Position numbers and translations under genes: made by a program. Below the pieces are notes generated by a model that saw only the letters and a list, made by a program, of their open reading frames with translations, was not told the DNA's origin and searched no databases. Below, piece after piece: positions 1-7,000 of a DNA stretch of 13,004 nucleotides (position 1 is its first letter; each line of letters begins with the position of its first letter). This stretch comes from Thoreauomyces humboldtii (taxonomy: Eukaryota; Chytridiomycota; Chytridiomycetes; Spizellomycetales; Powellomycetaceae), in contig JADGJA010000661.1 in the NCBI GenBank assembly GCA_027596035.1, positions 1 through 13,004 of the forward strand, given 5' to 3'.

Positions 1-13
1 GCCCCCCCCCGCC

Positions 14-229
14 ATGGACCAGCAACCCGCATCCGCGTCTACCGCCCAACGAGCACAGGAGACCATGGACATCCTCTCCGAAATGGCTCGCATCCTCAAC
101 ACAGGACTGGATCGAGAGACCCTCTCGCTCTGCGTCTCGCTCTGCGAAAGCGGCGTCAATCCAGAGGCCCTCGCCCTCATCATCAAGGAACTGCGCACAG
201 AGGCTGCCGTCGCCAAGAGAGCGCAGTGA
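14..229 (+). CDS. MZT1: MOZART1 / mitotic-spindle organizing protein 1 (gamma-tubulin complex adaptor)
   Basis: This is an intact 71-codon, intronless gene. The core at residues 17-64 (ETMDILSEMARILNTGLDRE, then LSLCVSLCESGVNPEALA, then IKELR) is the recognisable MOZART1 signature: helix one with the ILNTGLD turn, helix two with the LCExGVNPEAL motif, helix three with IKELR. Family members are usually 60-80 residues, so the length is normal. Known MZT1 proteins bind the N-terminal regions of gamma-tubulin complex proteins and help recruit or activate the complex at spindle pole bodies. The first ATG sits in a good context (gccATGg). A second ATG at 65 would remove the variable N-terminus but keep the core, so the start is likely rather than proven. 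Only 13 bases lie upstream, so the promoter and any 5' UTR exon fall outside the window. The gene is convergent with the cyclase gene. Confidence 0.93.
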   Translation: MDQQPASASTAQRAQETMDILSEMARILNTGLDRETLSLCVSLCESGVNPEALALIIKELRTEAAVAKRAQ

Positions 230-280
230 GGAGGAGGAGGAGGAGGAGGAAGAGGGACCGTGCGTGCGTGCGTGCGTGCG
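230..280. repeat. Two microsatellites: (GGA)7 at 230-250 and (TGCG)5 at 261-280
   Basis: Seven GGA units begin at the base right after the MZT1 TGA stop and degrade into agaggg. Ten bases later there are five perfect TGCG units. Both lie in the presumed MZT1 3' UTR. Perfect short tandem arrays like these are expected to vary in length between strains. I see no further structure in them. Confidence 0.9.
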
Positions 281-1062
281 TCGCACAGATAAACACGCTG
301 CTCGTGATCGTGACGACCCTCTTGACCAACGTTCCTCGACCTTTCCATCAGCATCGCTTCTCGACGAAACCATACGGCGCACTCCCATGGAACCCAGGAT
401 GGCGGTACGAGGCTCGTCGGTGCAGAGACCACACACGCCGTCGTGCTCGTGCCGGGGCACCGATGCCGGGGTCAAGTGGACCCGTTGGTTGCTGGAGAAC
501 TTGGGAGGACAGGAGCCTTTCTTGTTGGTTGCATCGTCGGTCGCGAGACGTTCCGGGCAACACTGTGGATCGGGCGCGGATGATGATATCCTTGGATTGC
601 GGTGACGAGCTGAAGGAAGTGGTTCATAGTCGGGCCGCTGAATGACGAGAAAAGACAGCATCTGGTAGTTCTGTCGTCCGTTCCAGTCCTGTACCGTCGT
701 TCGTCCGTGACGGTCCGTCCGTTCCAGTGCAACGTCCTTCTCCCAGGGACCCATTCCCTGCTGAGCATTCTTCAAAGATTACATTTGACCACGCAGTAAT
801 GGTGAGCAGGCACCCGATGCCCCCACTGGTGACTGCCGGAGGACATACTTTGAACAGCCAGGATCATGATTATAATTTACAGGGGCGTTTCAAGGGGGTA
901 TGCGTGGGGGTGTCAAAAAAAGTGCAAAGAAAAGCAAAGGAGAGTTCGTGTCAGAACAACCTCGTGGGGAAAAGCACAAGGGCATCAGAGAAGTGCATGC
1001 ACGTTGGTGGGAACGAGTATCAGCAGGGACCATCATGTCCGGGGAGGCAAAAGGTAACAGAA
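281..1062. other. Convergent intergenic region between MZT1 and the adenylyl cyclase gene
   Basis: About 780 bases without a supportable gene. Several open frames of 60-140 codons exist on both strands. They have skewed, Arg/Cys-rich composition, overlap each other and show no recognisable domain, so I treat them as chance. The stretch should hold the 3' UTRs and polyadenylation sites of the two convergent genes. An AT-rich patch around 866-882 (gattataattta) is the only obvious candidate for a polyadenylation element, and it is weak. Confidence 0.6.
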
Positions 1063-1081
1063 GTCAGATGCTTCATCTGAC
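1063..1081 (-). other. Perfect 8-bp hairpin around the cyclase stop codon
   Basis: GTCAGATGCTTCATCTGAC is a perfect inverted repeat: 8-bp arms at 1063-1070 and 1074-1081 and a 3-base loop. Read on the minus strand, the cyclase TGA stop (1075-1073) lies at the junction of arm and loop, and a second in-frame TGA follows two codons later inside the other arm. This is too short for a typical eukaryotic terminator. It could affect termination efficiency or 3' processing, or be coincidence. Confidence 0.5.
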
Positions 1082-4000
1082 AGAGGAGCCGGGCGAAGCG
1101 GGACTTCGTTCGGGCGGAGCGCGGCTGGCAGCGCGATCGCGTTGCTCTCGCTCCGTGCCATCGTCCCGTCTCTCGGGACGGTCGGATCGTCCCTCTGCGG
1201 TGGAGCGTTCTGCCGACCGATAGTTGTCGCGAGGTCGGTGTCGCGAAGAAGAAGATCGACTAGCGCTGCCAGTAGTCACGTCTCGACTCGCCGAGGTGCC
1301 TCCGGATGGTAGTCGTTCCCGACGGGACCGAGATGAAGTGCCGTTGGTGGAAGCGTCCAAGGTGCTGTTGCCGTTGGGCGCGAAAGACGATGAGCCCCCG
1401 CCACCTCCTCCTTCATCCTTGCCTCGCTGTTCGCGGTGTTTCGCGCGCCTGCTGTTCCTAAGCTCTTTCCGCAACGTCTTTGCCGCCTTGTCCTTAGCCT
1501 TGCGTCGCGCTCGCTCCTCAACCTTCTCCGCGTACATCTGTATGGCACGGAGAATGTAGGTTGGATCCGTCTCGATCGCAGCTCCGAGAGACTGGAGAGC
1601 CCGCGAGAAGGACGTATCCGTTAGGTGAAGAATCGAAATCGCATTCTCGACTCGGGTTACCACGCTCTCGAGAGCCCGGATGAGAGCGGGTCGATCCCCC
1701 TCTTCGACGCCTTCCACGGCCCACTCGCCGCCATCCTCGGGCGGCATTCCCACGCTACCGCCACCGCCAGCGATGACGCCCATCGATCGATCCTCTCCGA
1801 CCGCACGCCAGTCGTCGCCGCTGCGCGCTGCAAACCATTCCAATCGGATACAGAGAGCCGCCAGATTCTGAACCGTTCCGCGATCGATGGCCACGAGCGC
1901 GTCCCGTGCTGGTACCTCGTCGGGTTTCCGTGCTGGTTGAGTGAGAAGGTTGAGTCCGCCACTTTGCTCCAGGGCGTAGAACCGGTGTCGAGTGTATAGG
2001 TCTCGACGATAAATAGCGTAAATGACCTCGGGATTCTCGAGACCCTTTAGCTTGACTTCTCCGATGCACCAGGCGACCACACCGAGTCGCTTGAGTCTGG
2101 CTGTTTCCTCGGTCAGGGAGTTCGTCTGTGCGCTATGCGGATGCAGTCCCGAGGATGGCGGACCATGAGTTCCAAGCCCAATGTTGTCGGTAAGGTCCTC
2201 GCCGCTCTTGACACCGTCGACAATGGCCCCCTCAACCGTGTCTTCCGTCCACCAGCCAAGCGTCCGCTTAAGCTCCTTCATCGAATCGGACGATACGAGA
2301 ATCTGACCACCTTGCGACGCGCCAGTCACCCTCGCACATCGGTTGACCATGGGACCATAGTAGTCCATGCGCGAGGTGATAGGATCCACCTCACAGAGAG
2401 GGTTGCCAAAGTGGATACCCATGCGGACCGACAGGCCCTTAAAGATGAGTTCTCGCTTCTTGCGAGAGGTGGGAGGCGTAGCTCCTCCAGCACCCTTGCG
2501 ACGCCCTCCGGATGCGCCGTCATCGTCCGTCATCTCCACCTCGACGTCGGAACCGGCTCCGTTGGAATCCCCGTCCTCGAGACCTGCGCCGGTGACGAAC
2601 TCGCTTGCACCGGCCTTCTGCCACCAGATGTCGAGACCGTCGACCGTCCCGAGGATCTCGGTCGGCCAGTCGATGTTGAGTAGCTCGCCTTGTACCGTGA
2701 GGCACCACTCGACTGCATTCGAAACGTTCTGGAAGCTGACCATAAAGGCGTCGCCTTCCGTCTTTACCTCGTATCCACCCGTTTGCCGCAAAAGCTTGCG
2801 CATGACAGAGTGATGGAGACGAAGGGCTGTCCGCATGGCGATGGGATTGTTTTCCCAAATGGATGTCGAGTTTTTGATGTCAGTGAAGACCAACGCTAGC
2901 CGGCCCACAGGTGGCGCAATCTCCTTCGTCAACTGCAACAAAATGATTAGACCAGAAGACGCGGAAAGACAGCTAAGAACACCCACCATATCAAAAGCCT
3001 CGTCTGTGCCCTTCTTTCGCAGACCCTTGACAAGGGCACCCTCCGACCCAACGAGCAGGTTCTTCCTGGTTCGCTCGTCCACGGTCAAGCTCTCGATCGA
3101 GCTCTCAGCGCTTCCGCGTCGAGCGCCTACGGCGTTCCACCAGGTGCTCTTCTTGGCAAGATCCCGAAGACCGAGTACCATGACCAGGTATCCCCCGCCC
3201 ACCTGTCCTCCCGACAGACTGAGTGCCACGTCGCGGACCTTCATGGCCGCGGTTCCCCAACCGCCCGTCGACTTGTTTCCCTGGGTTTGCACGCTGGCGA
3301 GGTTGCTCGCACTTTTCGTCATGCCGCCCCCGCCTCCGCTCGACGACTGCGGGTTGACAGAGGAACCTTGCATGCCCGTCATGTTGGAGCTACCGGCACC
3401 CCCGGCGCCTGCGCCAGACGGAGTGAGAGCGCTTCTCGCAATGTCGACAACGATCTGGGCGCCGTCCTCGTAGGCTCCTCCGCACCGGACGGCGTTCCAG
3501 ACGGCGGAACTAGCGAGCACCACAAACTCGTCTCCGCCGTTCAGGGCGGTCCCCGAGGGACTCTCCGGGAGGTCATCGTTTCCGCTTGAGTCCGCTGGTG
3601 GCGCCGGTTGACGTAATCGAGGGTCCAGGATTCTCGCTGACTCCTCAGAGTCGTCACCGACTTCAAGCTCAACCGTCTCGATCCACGGGTCAGCGTTGAC
3701 GGCGCCCAGGTGGGGAAAGTATCCGAATCCGCGCGTGAGAGGAGCCTCGCCATCAACAAGACCAGATTTGCAGAAAGCTCCACCGGCGCTTTGTACTCTC
3801 TCGACCTCGGATCTCGGCCAAGGAGTGCTGCCGTTGACAAGCAGGTGGTCCACACTGCTATCATCGAGGGTCGGCCGAGATTTGCCCTCCGCCTTTGTCT
3901 GCTGGAGTGCTGCTTCCGCTCGACTCATGCCCACCAGATCCAAGACGTGATGATTGGACATCACCTGCGCCGTTCCTCCCGCTTTAGACATGACGGCCAT

Positions 4001-7000
4001 GCCGTCTCCGACGTTGGCGATATACATTGTGCATTTCGTAGCGCCTCGCTTGGCCGCTGGCGCCGATCCGTAGAGGAACACGACTAACGCAGAAGCTCCG
4101 TACAGCGGACGAGTTGGAGCGGATCCAGGTGGAATCCCTCCACGTTTGTTCCGCACCGTACTGACACCCGACGCAGGCGAATCTTTTCGTCTGGGCTCGG
4201 ACGAGTTCCTTTGCTGCTGGCTATGTTGAGGTCCGGCCAGGCCTTCGTCGAGCTCATCGCCCATGGACCCAAGCTCCCTGTTCACGGCAATGAAAGTCCT
4301 TCGAAGAGCGGTCGAGATCGCCTGCGCGTCAAGTAGATGCGTTCCAGGTGCGCGCTCTGCGGGGTCCACGGGTAATGGCGGCCGCTTATCCCTTGCAGTC
4401 GCTTGTTGTTTGAGAGGACCCGTGGCCGATCCCGAACGTGAGAAGTTTGCCTGAGATTCAGCGGTACGAATTTCAACACCGTCGGATGGACGATCTCGGG
4501 TCTGCTCGGGGTTCGCAGTGTCGACGCGCTCAACACGCTCGAGTTCGTTGGCGAGGAACCAACCGAACCACTCATTGAGGTACTTCGCCATCTTCGCTCC
4601 TCCGCTCGTCCCCTTGCCATCAAAGACAGCAAAAAGAGCTTCGTTGTCTCGCCCCCGGAACTTGGGAATCACAAGATCCCATACTTCGAATGTATCCGGA
4701 TCCGACTCTTTGGAGAGCGTGTGCTGTACCTCGGGTAAGGATGCCGAAAACGGCGATGGCACTAACTCTCGCGGTAGCGGCCGTGATAGCACGTCCGCAA
4801 CGCCGTACCGCACCACCCCGCCTCGGACGCCTACCATGGGCACGTCGGAGCCGGTTGTCCTGATTCGCCTCTCGGTGCTCTCGTCCGGTGGGACGATCAA
4901 ACACGTGACGTCCATCAGGCCCAGAAGACGAAGACTGGTAAGAGCGTTGAAATCGGTAAGATCTCGTCGCCTCTGAGATGGGTTTCCGACCAACGCGCCG
5001 GATGTAGCGGGCGCTTGGATAGCACCGCCTCTCGCTCCGACTTTGTGCCCCGCCGCGTTGCTCGGTCCAGTGCTGGGGGCAACAGGCTCGGCACCTCCAA
5101 GAAAGTTCGATTGCGCGGCGGAGGGTTTGATTTCCAATCGCTTATTACCGGAAAGATTGAGGTACTTCAGATCAAGGTTCCAGTTCCAATTCCAATCGTA
5201 TGGCTAGAAAGGAGCGATGTTTAGACAAAAGCCAGTGGAACGAAGCACCCTCGGACGTATCTAGCGTTCACGAGCAAACTTACCCAGTTGGAAACGTTAT
5301 AGCGCAAACCGGTACCTTCGCCGCGACCGCCGACCTGACTGCCCAGATCCAATGCTACTAGCGATTTGAGCTTTCCGACCTCGCCAGGTATAGTGCTCAT
5401 CTTGTTGCCGTTCAAGAAAAGGGTCTTGAGCGTCCGTATGCGCTCGATCTCACCCGGGAGGGTGGAAATCAGGTTCCCACTAAGGTGCAGCTCTTGCAGC
5501 TTAAGAAACCATGGTGCCATGGGGATGGGCAGAGGGATAGCCACCACCCATGGGGTGATGTCGGTGAACTCGTTGAAGGAGGCGTGGAGGGTCTGCAGAT
5601 TTGGGAGGTGGTATAGAGCCATGTATATATCATCGCCGAGGTGATTATCGCTGAGGTAGAGGTGCTCGAGAGCGTGGCTGAGTGGGGGCAGGTTGAGCTG
5701 CTGTTGCTGCTGTTGCTGCTGCTGCTGTTGAGGGGCTTCGTTCTGGTTGCCGTCGTCATGGGGGCGGTTCCGCGAGCGACTGCGAGAGGGAAGGCCGCCG
5801 GCACGGTCGAAACTGTTTCCAAAACTGAAGCCGCCGGATCTGTTGAAGGTGGCGGCCGTCCCGCCGACAACGCTAACGGCAGGTCCGTCCTCTGGGTACG
5901 GCGTCGGGAAGGTCTCCAAACGGTTGGAGCTGATATTGAGGATCCTGAGACTCCGACACCGCCATATGTCCGCCGGCAGCTCCCGTAGGTTGTTACCCTT
6001 GACCTCCAGGATCACAAGCCTCTCCAGCTCGCCGATGTCATCTGGCAGGTATTCCAAAAAATTGTTGCTTATGTACAGCTCCCGCAGACCGACTTTTCCA
6101 GGCTCGCCGGATGCAGAAGACCCAAAGTCGGGCAGATCTCGCAGTCGGTTCCCGCTTAGGTTGAGCTTCAGCAGACCAGGAAGCCTCTGAAAGAACCGGT
6201 GAGGTAGGTACTCCATGCCAGAGTAACCGAGGTCCAACTCTGCAAGGGATCCCGAGGTGTTGGACAGACGGAAGATCATGGATCGAGTGTGGGAAGGATC
6301 GAATTGCGACGCAAGTGAGAGACGCTTGACATTCGCATACTCGAGTGTCCGAGCGTTTGTCGTTCCAGCGTCCTCGCTATCAGAAGAGTAATAATCTTCC
6401 TCCTCCATGCGTCTGGCCGGAGAGCTGCTTCCACTGTCCGTGGTCCTGTCTGCCCACCGTCCGATCCAACGTATCCGATTGGCGTCCAGCAGGATTGCCT
6501 CCAACTTGACGCAACGCGACAGCACCTCCATGACCATGGCTTCTGCACCGCCGATGTTGCCAAACGAGTTGCCCCGCAAATCCAGTTCAACGAGCTCCGG
6601 TAGGTCCCCCATCTGCCATGGAAGGCCTCCGTAAGCTCTGTTGCCCGCCATTCGCAGGACGGCCAGGTTTTTTAGGTCGCCGATCTCTGGCGGGATCTGC
6701 TCCTTTATGCGGCAGAAGCTCAGGTCCAGCGAGCGAAGTGACTTTCCGAGATGGCGGCAGACCTCCATAGGGAAGGACTGAAACCGGTTGTTGGAAAGGT
6801 CAAGCACCTCCAGTTTCTGACAACCAAGCGGTATTTCGGAGGGGATATGATCGATCAAATTCCCAGTCAGACGCAGTTTCGTTAATCCGCGAAGGTTCTC
6901 CAATCCAGTTCCCGCAAGCGTTGCGATACGGTTGTGCGAGAGATCAATTTCGGTAAGGGTGTGGATGAATTCGAGGGACTTTGGCACGCGCGACAGCTCA

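Noticed and set aside
2135..3473. Long plus-strand open frames (182 and 212 codons) opposite the cyclase exons
   Set aside because: They lie antisense to clearly conserved cyclase and PP2C-like coding sequence, have skewed composition and no domains. They are expected by-products of GC-rich coding sequence on the other strand.
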